From: Chitinophaga sp. YR627 | GTDB lineage: Bacteria; Bacteroidota; Bacteroidia; Chitinophagales; Chitinophagaceae | Direction of reading: 5' to 3' | DNA length: 64,000 bases | Assembly (NCBI RefSeq): GCF_900114995.1 | Contig: NZ_FOUX01000007.1 | Span: forward strand, 1 to 64,000 | Part shown: piece by piece, positions 26,661-34,178 of the stretch | Numbering within the stretch: position 1 is the first letter of the stretch | Layout: each line of letters begins with the position of its first letter | The notes under the pieces: generated by a model | Databases searched by the model: none | What the model was told of the DNA's origin: nothing | The model's input: only the letters and a program-made list of their open reading frames with translations | Program-made: the position numbers and the translations under genes

Positions 26661-28136
26661 TTACTTCAGCTGCCGGATGGAGGTCTTAAGTATACCTACG
26701 GCTTTGCTCAGATCGGCTTCATCGAGGGAGGCAAAGCCAAATCTGAGGGCATTATAGGGTGCGTTATTGTCCCTGGAGTATACACTCCCCATCATCTTTA
26801 TACCTCTGACGGATGCTTTTTCAAGCACTTTTGTCAGTGGAAGATCAGCGTGAAATTGCAACCATAGCGCCATGCCCCCGTTAGGCCGGGTTAATTCAAC
26901 GACGTCGCTCAGTTCTGTACTCAACAGGTCGGCTAAAAAATGGCAACGCTGGCGATACACCTTATTGGCTTTCTGTATTAACCTTGTCAGTTCGCCACCT
27001 GTAATCAGACTGGAAACTACCTGTTCTGTGAAGATATCTCCTCTTAAATTGATCAGCATGCGCTTTGTAGCGGCAGCGTGTATGAATTTTTCAGCAGCGA
27101 CCATATAGCCCAGCCGGAAAGGCGCCCCTAACACTTTCGTCAGCGATCCGATATATATAATGTTGCCCCCATGATCGCCACTGGCCAGTGGCAGATAGGG
27201 TTCATACTGAAACTGGAAATCATAATCATAGTCATCTTCAATGACTGCGAGCTGGTAGTTTTTGATTAACCGGAGTAAATGAGTACGCCTTTCTACACTC
27301 ATGGTGACAGTCGTCGGGTGATGATGATGCGGAATAATATAAATTAACCTGACCCGGTGCTTTTTAAGTATTTCCTCCACTATTTCGGTGTTCATACCAT
27401 TACTGTCAACAGGTACCTGGATCAGCTCAGCGCCCAGCTCCTTAAAAACCATATTTGCGAAGATATAGCTTGGGTCCCCGACGATCACCTTATCCCCTGG
27501 TTTAATGATCAGGGAGGCCGCTATGTATATCGCCATCTGCGCTCCCCTGGTGGTCAGCAGATTTTCGGCTTTGATATCTATACCCCTTGTCTGATTCAAA
27601 AAGCCGCACAGTGCATTTCTGCAATCTGAAGAACCTTCAATGTCCCAGCCTGTGCTTAGCTTCTTCAAAACAACAGGATCCAGCGCATTTCTGTATTCTT
27701 TTAACAGCACATGACCAGGCAGCAATGTGATATCAGGAAAGCCGTCATCGATGATAATCTCATCCTTTTGGTGTAACGATGAAGGATAGGGAAAGCTGCC
27801 AAATTGTGCATATTCAAATCCGGGATCCGTCTCATATGCACCAATCCGGCCGTTATGGTAAGACCGTGGCCGTACGACCGGTAAATTGGGGGATACGATG
27901 AACCCCTTACGTGGCAGATTGTCCACCCAGTTACTGGCAACCAGGCTTTCATATGCTGCCACGATCGTTTTCCGGTGTAGTCCCAGATCAAGTGCTAATG
28001 CACGTGTGCTTGGTAATGGTGTACCCGGCAAGAGTTTTCCTTCCTGTATAAGGTGAATGAATTGCATAGCAATCTGGTTAAAAACAGCCTGATCGCTGTT
28101 TTTATCTATGATAAGCAAATTTTTATAAGGAAGCAT
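26661..28136 (-). CDS. MocR/PdxR-type GntR regulator with aminotransferase domain
   Basis: This 491-residue protein has an N-terminal GntR winged helix (about 10-80; LLPGTPLPSTRALALDLGLH, then TIVAAYESLVASNWV). Its class I aminotransferase-fold domain includes the PLP-lysine motif IIYIGSLTKVLGAPFRLGYM and VIEDDYDYDFQF. MocR regulators use PLP-bound ligands to sense amines or vitamin B6 and commonly act on a divergent neighbour. The promoter (28164-28194) faces away from the oxidoreductase gene at 28461, so that gene and the small cluster after it are the likely targets. Confidence 0.9.
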   Translation of the reverse strand: MLPYKNLLIIDKNSDQAVFNQIAMQFIHLIQEGKLLPGTPLPSTRALALDLGLHRKTIVAAYESLVASNWVDNLPRKGFIVSPNLPVVRPRSYHNGRIGAYETDPGFEYAQFGSFPYPSSLHQKDEIIIDDGFPDITLLPGHVLLKEYRNALDPVVLKKLSTGWDIEGSSDCRNALCGFLNQTRGIDIKAENLLTTRGAQMAIYIAASLIIKPGDKVIVGDPSYIFANMVFKELGAELIQVPVDSNGMNTEIVEEILKKHRVRLIYIIPHHHHPTTVTMSVERRTHLLRLIKNYQLAVIEDDYDYDFQFQYEPYLPLASGDHGGNIIYIGSLTKVLGAPFRLGYMVAAEKFIHAAATKRMLINLRGDIFTEQVVSSLITGGELTRLIQKANKVYRQRCHFLADLLSTELSDVVELTRPNGGMALWLQFHADLPLTKVLEKASVRGIKMMGSVYSRDNNAPYNALRFGFASLDEADLSKAVGILKTSIRQLK

Positions 28137-28163
28137 AAAGTGCGGCTATGGAATGACAGCCAT

Positions 28164-28194
28164 CAAAAGTAGCCAAAATGTGACAGGAATCAAA
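28164..28194 (-). promoter_or_regulatory. Consensus promoter of the MocR gene
   Basis: On the minus strand TTTG (28194-28191), a 19-bp spacer and TACTTTTG (28171-28164) match the consensus exactly. Transcription would begin near 28157, about 20 nt before the start codon at 28136. Confidence 0.75.
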
Positions 28195-28270
28195 CTGCCG
28201 GTATTGACTAAAATCAGCTGGACTACCTGACTATTGTTTTCTGGCCCGTCAGACAGGTTTCCACCTGGAA

Positions 28271-28278
28271 TAATTTTG
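28271..28278 (+). promoter_or_regulatory. Candidate -7 element of the oxidoreductase cluster
   Basis: TAATTTTG matches TAnnTTTG, but no -33 box stands at the usual distance, and the leader to the ATG at 28461 would be about 180 nt. A regulator-dependent promoter is possible. The leader includes three G-runs at 28378-28400. Confidence 0.35.
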
Positions 28279-28460
28279 CCTCGTTAATGTATCCGAAATG
28301 CAAAACAGTTATCCATCTATCCGGTCATTGTTTCAATATTCAAATGGAATTGCCTGCTGGTCTGTACTGAATCCCCTGGGATGTTTGGGGAATCCGGGGG
28401 AGGCTAACAGTTACATCGGTATTGCAGGAACAATGTATCTATTTTAAATCTATTGTAAAG

Positions 28461-29078
28461 ATGAACAAAGTATTAGTAATAAACGCAAGCGCCCGTAAGG
28501 AAAGATCATTAAGCAGATACATGACGAACGTATTTGTTGAGACCTGGCAAACAAAGTATCCCGATGATGTCATTGTCCACAGGGAAATTGGACAGGAGCC
28601 TATTCCGCATGTGACAGAAACATGGATCGCCGGGGCTTTTAAACCGGCTGAGTTAAGAACAGCAGAGCATATTGAAGCGCTAACAATAAGTGATCAGCTG
28701 ATTGCAGAACTAAAGGCAGCAAATATCATTGTATTGGGTGCCCCAATGTACAACTGGTCCGTACCCAGCGCACTGAAAGCATATATTGATCAGGTACTAC
28801 GGGTCAATGAGACCGTCTTAATCAGTAAGGATAATCCCAAAAATCCATATACGGGATTATTAAAGGAGAAAAAGGTGTATCTGTTGATGGTGCGTGGCAA
28901 TAATGGCTACGGTTTTGGTGAATATTATGAGCACATGGATTTCCAGAGCGGTTATCTGCGGACGGTGTTCACTATTATGGGACTTGAAGATATAGAAGCA
29001 GTTACAATGGATGGAGTTGACATGGGTCCAAAATTACTGGACGTGGCAGCAGAAAAAGTAAAGAGACTAATAGTATAA
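28461..29078 (+). CDS. FMN-dependent NADH-azoreductase-like oxidoreductase
   Basis: This 205-residue flavodoxin-fold protein starts at ATG 28461; the frame is open from a TTG further upstream, but MNKVLVINASARKERSLSRY is the canonical N-terminus. INASARKERS binds the FMN phosphate, and APMYNWSVPSALKAYIDQVL is the hallmark AzoR motif. VRGNNGYG supplies a further flavin contact. AzoR-type enzymes reduce quinones, azo or nitro compounds with NAD(P)H through FMN as homodimers. It leads a short plus-strand cluster divergent from the MocR regulator; the next gene begins 49 bp downstream. Confidence 0.88.
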   Translation: MNKVLVINASARKERSLSRYMTNVFVETWQTKYPDDVIVHREIGQEPIPHVTETWIAGAFKPAELRTAEHIEALTISDQLIAELKAANIIVLGAPMYNWSVPSALKAYIDQVLRVNETVLISKDNPKNPYTGLLKEKKVYLLMVRGNNGYGFGEYYEHMDFQSGYLRTVFTIMGLEDIEAVTMDGVDMGPKLLDVAAEKVKRLIV

Positions 29079-29127
29079 TTATTCACACCCGATAACAGAC
29101 AGTAGGAATCAACAACAATTTTATACA

Positions 29128-29580
29128 ATGAATATAATCATCGCTGAAACAAGAGAACAGATCGCATTTTGTAAGGAAGCGCTTTTCGCATTCAGAACGA
29201 ACCTGGATAGTGCCACCTACATTGACCTGATCGTGGATATGATGGCTAAAGAGGCCTTTAAGCTGGCATATATTCCCAATGAAGACAATACGAAAGCAGC
29301 AGCATTCGTCGGCTATCGGGTAATGCATACTTTACGGACCAGCTGGTCAATTTACATAGACGATCTGTATACCGATCCGGCATCCCGTGGCAAGGGGTAT
29401 GCAGGTGCGCTCCTTGACTTTGTAGATGGTATCGCCCTGGCAGCGGATATTAAGTTTGTTCATCTTGATAGCGGGTATATGCTGCATGATGCACACCGGC
29501 TTTATCTTAACAAAGGATACGTGCTTGCTTGTAATCATTTTGCGAAAAGCCCGTTTCTTTCAGCAACAGGTAGCAGATAA
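29128..29580 (+). CDS. GNAT-family N-acetyltransferase
   Basis: This 150-residue single-domain GNAT shows strands leading to IYIDDLYTDPASRGKGYAGA, in which the R-G-K-G-Y-A loop binds acetyl-CoA pyrophosphate (motif A). HLDSGYMLHDAHRLYLNKGY near the C-terminus is motif B. The acceptor amine is unknown. It is the second gene of the cluster behind the azoreductase-like gene. Confidence 0.85.
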   Translation: MNIIIAETREQIAFCKEALFAFRTNLDSATYIDLIVDMMAKEAFKLAYIPNEDNTKAAAFVGYRVMHTLRTSWSIYIDDLYTDPASRGKGYAGALLDFVDGIALAADIKFVHLDSGYMLHDAHRLYLNKGYVLACNHFAKSPFLSATGSR

Positions 29581-29607
29581 ACTATTTTATAATAGCGCAA
29601 TATAAAT

Positions 29608-30297
29608 ATGAACGCTGAACTGATAGCCACAGCTGCAAGCGGATTAGCCTGGACGATCGTCTACATAGCACTCATCTACAGAGGGATAAAAGATCACTCA
29701 TATGGCATGCCATTGGTACCGCTGGCATTGAATTTTGCCTGGGAATTTACTTTTTCTGTTGTCTATCCTCCGGCAGCTACTGGTGTAGCAGGCACTGTTG
29801 TGAATGCTATCTGGATGATCTGCGACATTGGGATCATTGCTACCTATTTTCGATATGGGTATAGATATTTCTATCACCGTTATGGGATGTCAAAGCCCGC
29901 CTGGATCGGTTATTCCTTATTCGCCTTCGTGGTAGCATTTGGTATCATGTTGACAGGTGGTCCCTTCTTAGCGCAGTTTACTGACTATTTTAAAGGAGAC
30001 ATATTTCAGGGGGCGATATTTATCGCATATATACAAAACCTGATTATCTCTGTATGTTTTATGCTGATGCTCTGGGAGCGCGGCAATGCCAGGGGACAAT
30101 CACTGACAATAGGTGTTTTTAAGTGTATCGGTACCGGACTGACAGTGGGCGTCTACTACCTGTTTGTATTACACCACGGCGCCTCCCATCTGATGAATGT
30201 CATTGTAGGCACTACCTTCCTTTTGGATCTTGTGTATATACGGAGTATTTTCATACAGTTGAAACGGGAAGGGAAAGATCCATGGATGCGTTTGTAG
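29608..30297 (+). CDS. Seven-helix membrane protein resembling Pyr4-type terpene cyclases
   Basis: This 229-residue protein has about seven predicted helices. It carries ALNFAWEFTFSVVYPP (Glu46) in helix 2 and TTFLLDLVYIRS (Asp207) in the last helix. Fungal Pyr4/PaxB-type integral-membrane terpene cyclases are of the same size and helix number and use an early Glu and a late Asp as acid catalysts; bacterial proteins of this shape are annotated as transmembrane-type terpene cyclases. No prenyltransferase or epoxidase lies nearby, so the enzymatic reading is tentative; a simple membrane transporter or sensor remains possible. It sits 27 bp behind the GNAT gene. Confidence 0.5.
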   Translation: MNAELIATAASGLAWTIVYIALIYRGIKDHSYGMPLVPLALNFAWEFTFSVVYPPAATGVAGTVVNAIWMICDIGIIATYFRYGYRYFYHRYGMSKPAWIGYSLFAFVVAFGIMLTGGPFLAQFTDYFKGDIFQGAIFIAYIQNLIISVCFMLMLWERGNARGQSLTIGVFKCIGTGLTVGVYYLFVLHHGASHLMNVIVGTTFLLDLVYIRSIFIQLKREGKDPWMRL

Positions 30298-30310
30298 CAG
30301 GATAACTTTA

Positions 30311-31081
30311 ATGCAAAAAGATGCAGGAATGAAAAAAGAACAGCCCGGATCAAGGAGGTACTTTATTAAGTCGATGGTTGTCGGAACAGCGTTGCTTTCC
30401 CTGGGGCCATTGACCGGAATCGCCCGGACAATAGGGGCACATGCAGGTATGATGGAAAACAATGATAATAAATTACAACTGGGCATGGTGGTATTTGAGG
30501 GCTTTCAGCTGCTCGATACTTTTGGTCCCCTGGAGATGTTTGGCGCCCTCAGAGACAAGGTAGATATCTGGATGATCGGGGAGCGGCACGGAGCCGTAAA
30601 AAGCAGTGCAGGCCCCTCAGTCGTCATCGATCGTACCTTTGACGAAGTCAACGCCTTGGACATTCTGCTGATACCAGGAGGGATGGGGACCAGGAGAGAA
30701 GTGAACAATCAGCCATTTGTGGATGCTTTCGGGAAGCTGGCCGGACACACACCTCATGTAGCCTCTATTTGTACCGGAGCCGCTGTATTAGCCAGAACAG
30801 GATTAATTGATGGTGTAAAAGCGACTACCAATAAACGGTCATTTAAATGGGCGACCAGCCAGAGCGATAAGGTGAACTGGATAAAGGAGGCCCGTTGGGT
30901 GGAAGACGGAAAGTTTTTTACTTCTTCAGGTGTTTCAGCAGGTACTGATATGGCCCTGGCATTGATACAAAAACTATTCGGGCATGATGTCGCCATCAGT
31001 GTAGCTAATGGTGCAGAATACGAATGGAACGAGGATCCGCATCACGATCCATTTGCAAAGCTTAATGGTCTCATAGACTAG
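30311..31081 (+). CDS. DJ-1/PfpI-family protein with twin-arginine signal
   Basis: This 256-residue protein (alternative start Met7 at 30329) begins with a Tat-like signal: SRRYFIK (Arg15-Arg16) followed by a hydrophobic segment (SMVVGTALLSLGPLTGIA). The mature part is a DJ-1/PfpI (class I glutamine-amidotransferase-like) domain with nucleophile-elbow Cys154 in ASICTGAAVLARTG, as in isonitrile hydratase and GlxA-type sensors. It would fold in the cytoplasm and be exported folded. No AraC domain is attached, unlike the protein at 33082. It ends the MocR-divergent cluster, closed by a 22-bp perfect hairpin. Confidence 0.8.
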   Translation: MQKDAGMKKEQPGSRRYFIKSMVVGTALLSLGPLTGIARTIGAHAGMMENNDNKLQLGMVVFEGFQLLDTFGPLEMFGALRDKVDIWMIGERHGAVKSSAGPSVVIDRTFDEVNALDILLIPGGMGTRREVNNQPFVDAFGKLAGHTPHVASICTGAAVLARTGLIDGVKATTNKRSFKWATSQSDKVNWIKEARWVEDGKFFTSSGVSAGTDMALALIQKLFGHDVAISVANGAEYEWNEDPHHDPFAKLNGLID

Positions 31082-31130
31082 CGGATAAAAAAAGACCGTT
31101 CCATACCAGGAACGGTCTTTTTTTATCCGC
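31081..31130. terminator. Bidirectional intrinsic terminator with 22-bp perfect stem
   Basis: Arms 31081-31102 and 31109-31130 are perfectly complementary over 22 bp around a 6-nt loop. The GC-rich core AGACCGTTCC is flanked by a run of seven A on one side and seven T on the other, so it works for the plus gene ending at 31081 and the minus gene ending at 31161. Confidence 0.92.
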
Positions 31131-31160
31131 GAATAGCCTGATGAAGTATATAGTGTGTTA

Positions 31161-32318
31161 TCAGAGGCCTGGTACGTTAAAATGCGTATAGGAGGTAAAG
31201 CCCAGGAATGTTTTATCGTTAGGTACGCCTAATGGATCCTGCAATTCCCGGAGGTATTGCAGGTTAGCTGTTTTATAGTAATTATATGCCACCTCTGTAC
31301 CAGGGAATACCGGGCTGGAAGTAGAACATTTGTTACAGGAAGTAGTTTGATTATATGCCGATCTCATGTAGTCATATCCTTTGCTCAGCAGGTTGGAATT
31401 GAATGTCCAGAGAGAGTTATCCCCCTGCATTTTTGCCAGTTGGGCTGCATAGGAGAATGCGGTCAGCGAATACTGGAAATGCACACAGTCATTTCTGTCA
31501 CAGTATTCCGGAATGGTACCATCTGGTTTGATAATGATCGGCAGGTGCTGTGCGATGATGTTATAGCCATTCTGGTAAACCGTCGCGCTGTTCAGGAAAA
31601 TACCGATCGCCATTTTCGCATAACCTGCGGAAGCATTCCAGTTGTTGTTGTACGCCGGTGTGTTGTTGATGTAATTGTTCTTCACCAGGTTCAGGTAATT
31701 GTTAAACTGGTTGATATCAGCATCTGACCAGCCGGCTGCTTGTCCGAAGGCCTTGTAATACCGTATGATCTCTGCTGCTGCCACAAAACTGGGCGTCGTC
31801 CAGGAAGCTTCCAGAGAAGGCTGGTACTGATTAGCCCCATCCATCAGCGCATACTGTTTAAACGTATAAGACCAGCCGTTCAGAATGGCAATACACTGCT
31901 GTGCATAGGTTGCTGTACCCGTTTTTGCCCAGCGGAGTGCCAGTGCATATGCCAGTACGGCGTCTTTTCTGATCTGGCTTTTGGATTCGGTGGTCGCCCC
32001 GTTGGAGCCCACGGTAACCGTTTCCCAGAATTTTGTTGGTAATGCATTACCGTTGACAAAATCCAGTACTTTCTGATAGGCCGCAGAACGGACAGCTTCA
32101 CCGCTGTTGACCTGCGAACCGATCAGGTCCAGGCTTGCCTGTGTATTGAGCACACCCGGATGTACAAAAACAGCGGGCGCCACACCTGCTGCTGCTGTCA
32201 GGCTTTCGTTGCGCAATGGCGCATTGCTGTTCAGGTCCTGTTTTTTGCACATAAATAATAAAGTGGCCATAGCTGCCATAGTCATGCAAAGGAGGAGGGA
32301 ATTGATGGTTTTCTTCAT
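31161..32318 (-). CDS. Alginate-lyase-family lipoprotein
   Basis: The likely start is the Met at 32318 (MKKTINSLLLCMTMAAMATL), giving 385 residues; the frame is open 37 codons further upstream. The signal ends in a lipobox (LLFMC, then KKQDLN), so it is a lipoprotein. The mature part is an alpha/alpha-toroid alginate lyase domain (PF05426 type) with RWAKTGTATYAQQCIAILNG, PAYNNNWNASAGYAKMAIGI and CDRNDCVHFQYSLTAFSYAA; the Asn-Trp and His-x-x-Tyr residues match positions typical of such lyases. It would cleave a uronic-acid polysaccharide at the cell surface or in the periplasm. It is isolated, with no SusCD pair beside it. Confidence 0.82.
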   Translation of the reverse strand: MKKTINSLLLCMTMAAMATLLFMCKKQDLNSNAPLRNESLTAAAGVAPAVFVHPGVLNTQASLDLIGSQVNSGEAVRSAAYQKVLDFVNGNALPTKFWETVTVGSNGATTESKSQIRKDAVLAYALALRWAKTGTATYAQQCIAILNGWSYTFKQYALMDGANQYQPSLEASWTTPSFVAAAEIIRYYKAFGQAAGWSDADINQFNNYLNLVKNNYINNTPAYNNNWNASAGYAKMAIGIFLNSATVYQNGYNIIAQHLPIIIKPDGTIPEYCDRNDCVHFQYSLTAFSYAAQLAKMQGDNSLWTFNSNLLSKGYDYMRSAYNQTTSCNKCSTSSPVFPGTEVAYNYYKTANLQYLRELQDPLGVPNDKTFLGFTSYTHFNVPGL

Positions 32319-32438
32319 GTTTCGAGGGATTTGAATTCGGCTATTGCGGAATACGTTGCGGTCATGTAGAAGTATATGGTACGAAAGGGTGCTCATCGCT
32401 GACGTGGAAAATCTGGTTATTGTGTGCATAGGTAGTAA

Positions 32439-32453
32439 TATACAGGCTGTATA
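32439..32453. repeat. Palindrome upstream of the lyase gene
   Basis: TATACAG-G-CTGTATA is a perfect 7-bp inverted repeat with a one-base centre, about 120 bp upstream of the lyase start at 32318. It may be an operator. No consensus -7 box was found between it and the gene. Confidence 0.35.
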
Positions 32454-32550
32454 AACGCCGGTTTTTTGCAGAGTTTACCTGGTCGCGGATCATTTACGCG
32501 ACAGGTTGTAATGGAGATATTTTACTTGTTTAAACGGGTATTCCGGACAC

Positions 32551-32946
32551 TTACAGCTGCTGGTACAGCATCATATGCGCGCCGGCAGGGTCCTGTATCA
32601 GACAGTATACTGCTTCCTGTCCCATACTGCGTTTTTCACCGATCACCTTTCCGCCGTGCAGAGTACACTGCTCCATGCTTTTTTCAAGGTCATCTACTGC
32701 GACATAGATCATCCATTGCGGGGGGATAGAGCTGTTCTGTCCTTTCGCATGACAAACGCCGGTGGTAGTCATTGTATGATCACCTTCTCCGGCCCCAGGC
32801 GCCTGCATGACATAGTCATCATATTCTCCCATACTGAGCGGAGATTTTTCCCATCCGATCACCTGACGATAAAAGTCGCTGACAACACCTGCGTCGGGAA
32901 CGGTAAGGTCATGCCATAAAATGGTACCTGCTTTTTTCTTTTCCAT
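32551..32946 (-). CDS. VOC/glyoxalase-superfamily protein
   Basis: This 131-residue protein has two paired beta-alpha-beta-beta-beta modules: ILWHDLTVPDAGVVSDFYRQ with GWEKSP, then WMIYVAVDDLEKSMEQCTLH with EAVYCLIQDPAGAHMMLYQQ. His in the first strand and the VxDPxG turn are usual in this superfamily, where metal ligands sit in strands 1 and 4 of each module. Members are dioxygenases, glyoxalases, resistance or binding proteins, so its reaction is open. It is a single gene divergent from the GlxA-type regulator. Confidence 0.85.
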   Translation of the reverse strand: MEKKKAGTILWHDLTVPDAGVVSDFYRQVIGWEKSPLSMGEYDDYVMQAPGAGEGDHTMTTTGVCHAKGQNSSIPPQWMIYVAVDDLEKSMEQCTLHGGKVIGEKRSMGQEAVYCLIQDPAGAHMMLYQQL

Positions 32947-33040
32947 TGATTTAGTGGATTACTTGCTGTAAGATACGGAACTAAATCTTTTCTTGAACAT
33001 CTTAAAAACGCTGTCTTAGGGGGTATTTGGGACAAATGTT

Positions 33041-33072
33041 GTACCTTAACAGGTACTTGTTTTAAAACCTGT
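33041..33072. repeat. Inverted-repeat cluster in front of the GlxA-type gene
   Basis: GTACCT (33041-33046) and AGGTAC (33051-33056) form a perfect inverted repeat around TAAC, and a further ACCTGT lies at 33067-33072. The cluster ends 9 bp before the ATG at 33082 and could be a regulator-binding site. Confidence 0.4.
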
Positions 33073-33081
33073 AATTACGTT

Positions 33082-34080
33082 ATGACGAACCTGGCATTGT
33101 TGCTCACTTACAATCATCGGCTGATCAGCACGGCCGCGATCCTTGATGTGTTTGAATCAGTCAATTCGATGTATGCCGCCGGCCAGCAGCCAACTTGTTT
33201 CAATATACAGCTCGTTCTGCCTGATCAGGAAGGTGTAGATATCCTGCCACACTACGGACGTTATAGTACGGTACCCCTGAAAGAAGCGGTGAAAGCAGAT
33301 GTTGTGCTGATTCCAGCTTTTATTGCCGGAGATGTCGATACGGCTATCATCGCCAATAATACGTTTATTCCCTGGATCCGTCAGCAGCACCATGCAGGTG
33401 CAGAAATAGCCAGTTTTTGTACCGGCGCGTTCCTGCTGGCAGCCACCGGCTTGCTGGATGGTAAACCTGCCACCACACATATGAATGCCTGTCCCGCTTT
33501 TGCAGGTCACTTCCCGGATGTATTACTGCAACCCGACAAGGTGCTGACAGCAGCCTCCGGTATTTATACCAGCGGCGGCGCGACCAGTACTTTCCACCTC
33601 TTGTTGTACCTGGTAGAAAAGTACTGCGGACAGGATATGGCCGTAAAAGCCGCTAAACTGTTTGCCATCGATATGGACCGTGATACACAATCCTATTTCG
33701 GTATGTTCCTGCCTGATAAAAAACATGCAGATCCGCTGATCACAGAAGTACAGCAGCGGATGGAAGCCCAGTTCCGGGAAGCGCGTAATGTGGAATCTTT
33801 TATGGAAAATATTCCTGCCAGCCGCCGCAACTTCGTACGGCGTTTTAAGCAGGCCACTGGTATCACCCCGATCGAATACCTGCAAAAAACGCGTATAGAG
33901 GCCGCCAAGAAAATGCTGGAACAGACAGGTAACAGCATCCTCGCTGTCATGCTCGATTGCGGATATAACGATATCAAAGCTTTCCGAAAAGTATTCAGAA
34001 AAGAAGTCGGTCTGACGCCCACAGAATACAGGTTCAAATTTGCCGGTAGCCGCAATGCTTCCCTGCAGATGGAAATGTGA
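33082..34080 (+). CDS. GlxA-family regulator (DJ-1/PfpI sensor plus AraC HTH)
   Basis: This 332-residue protein has an N-terminal DJ-1/PfpI-like domain (about 1-195; ASFCTGAFLLAATGLLDGKP with the elbow Cys) and a C-terminal AraC-type double HTH (about 225-325). The HTH contains SRRNFVRRFKQATGITPIEY and ILAVMLDCGYNDIKAFRKVF. This family controls catabolism of quaternary amines, arginine or related amines in other bacteria. The ethanolamine permease gene starts 98 bp downstream on the same strand, so it is the best candidate regulator of eat-eutBC. That link rests on position and family. Confidence 0.9.
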   Translation: MTNLALLLTYNHRLISTAAILDVFESVNSMYAAGQQPTCFNIQLVLPDQEGVDILPHYGRYSTVPLKEAVKADVVLIPAFIAGDVDTAIIANNTFIPWIRQQHHAGAEIASFCTGAFLLAATGLLDGKPATTHMNACPAFAGHFPDVLLQPDKVLTAASGIYTSGGATSTFHLLLYLVEKYCGQDMAVKAAKLFAIDMDRDTQSYFGMFLPDKKHADPLITEVQQRMEAQFREARNVESFMENIPASRRNFVRRFKQATGITPIEYLQKTRIEAAKKMLEQTGNSILAVMLDCGYNDIKAFRKVFRKEVGLTPTEYRFKFAGSRNASLQMEM

Positions 34081-34117
34081 TCTTTTTGCGTATCTTGACA
34101 GGACTTCACGGAGGGAA

Positions 34118-34172
34118 ACGGGAATAGATTATATCAACCAGTGGTGATGCCATGCATTGCCAGTAATCCCGT
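34118..34172 (+). promoter_or_regulatory. Possible structured leader of the ethanolamine operon
   Basis: ACGGGA (34118-34123) can pair with TCCCGT (34167-34172), closing a loop of 43 nt that ends 6 bp before the ATG at 34179. Only 6 bp of long-range pairing is visible, and I could not match it to a known riboswitch class, including cobalamin. Confidence 0.25.
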
Positions 34173-34178
34173 ATTTAT

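Noticed and set aside
28378..28400. G-quadruplex in the oxidoreductase leader
   Set aside because: Only three G-runs of three or more bases are present (28378-28380, 28387-28390, 28396-28400); a fourth is missing.
34081..34178. Cobalamin riboswitch before the ethanolamine genes
   Set aside because: The leader is about 100 nt and lacks the B12-box and the multi-helix core; only a weak 6-bp pairing is visible.
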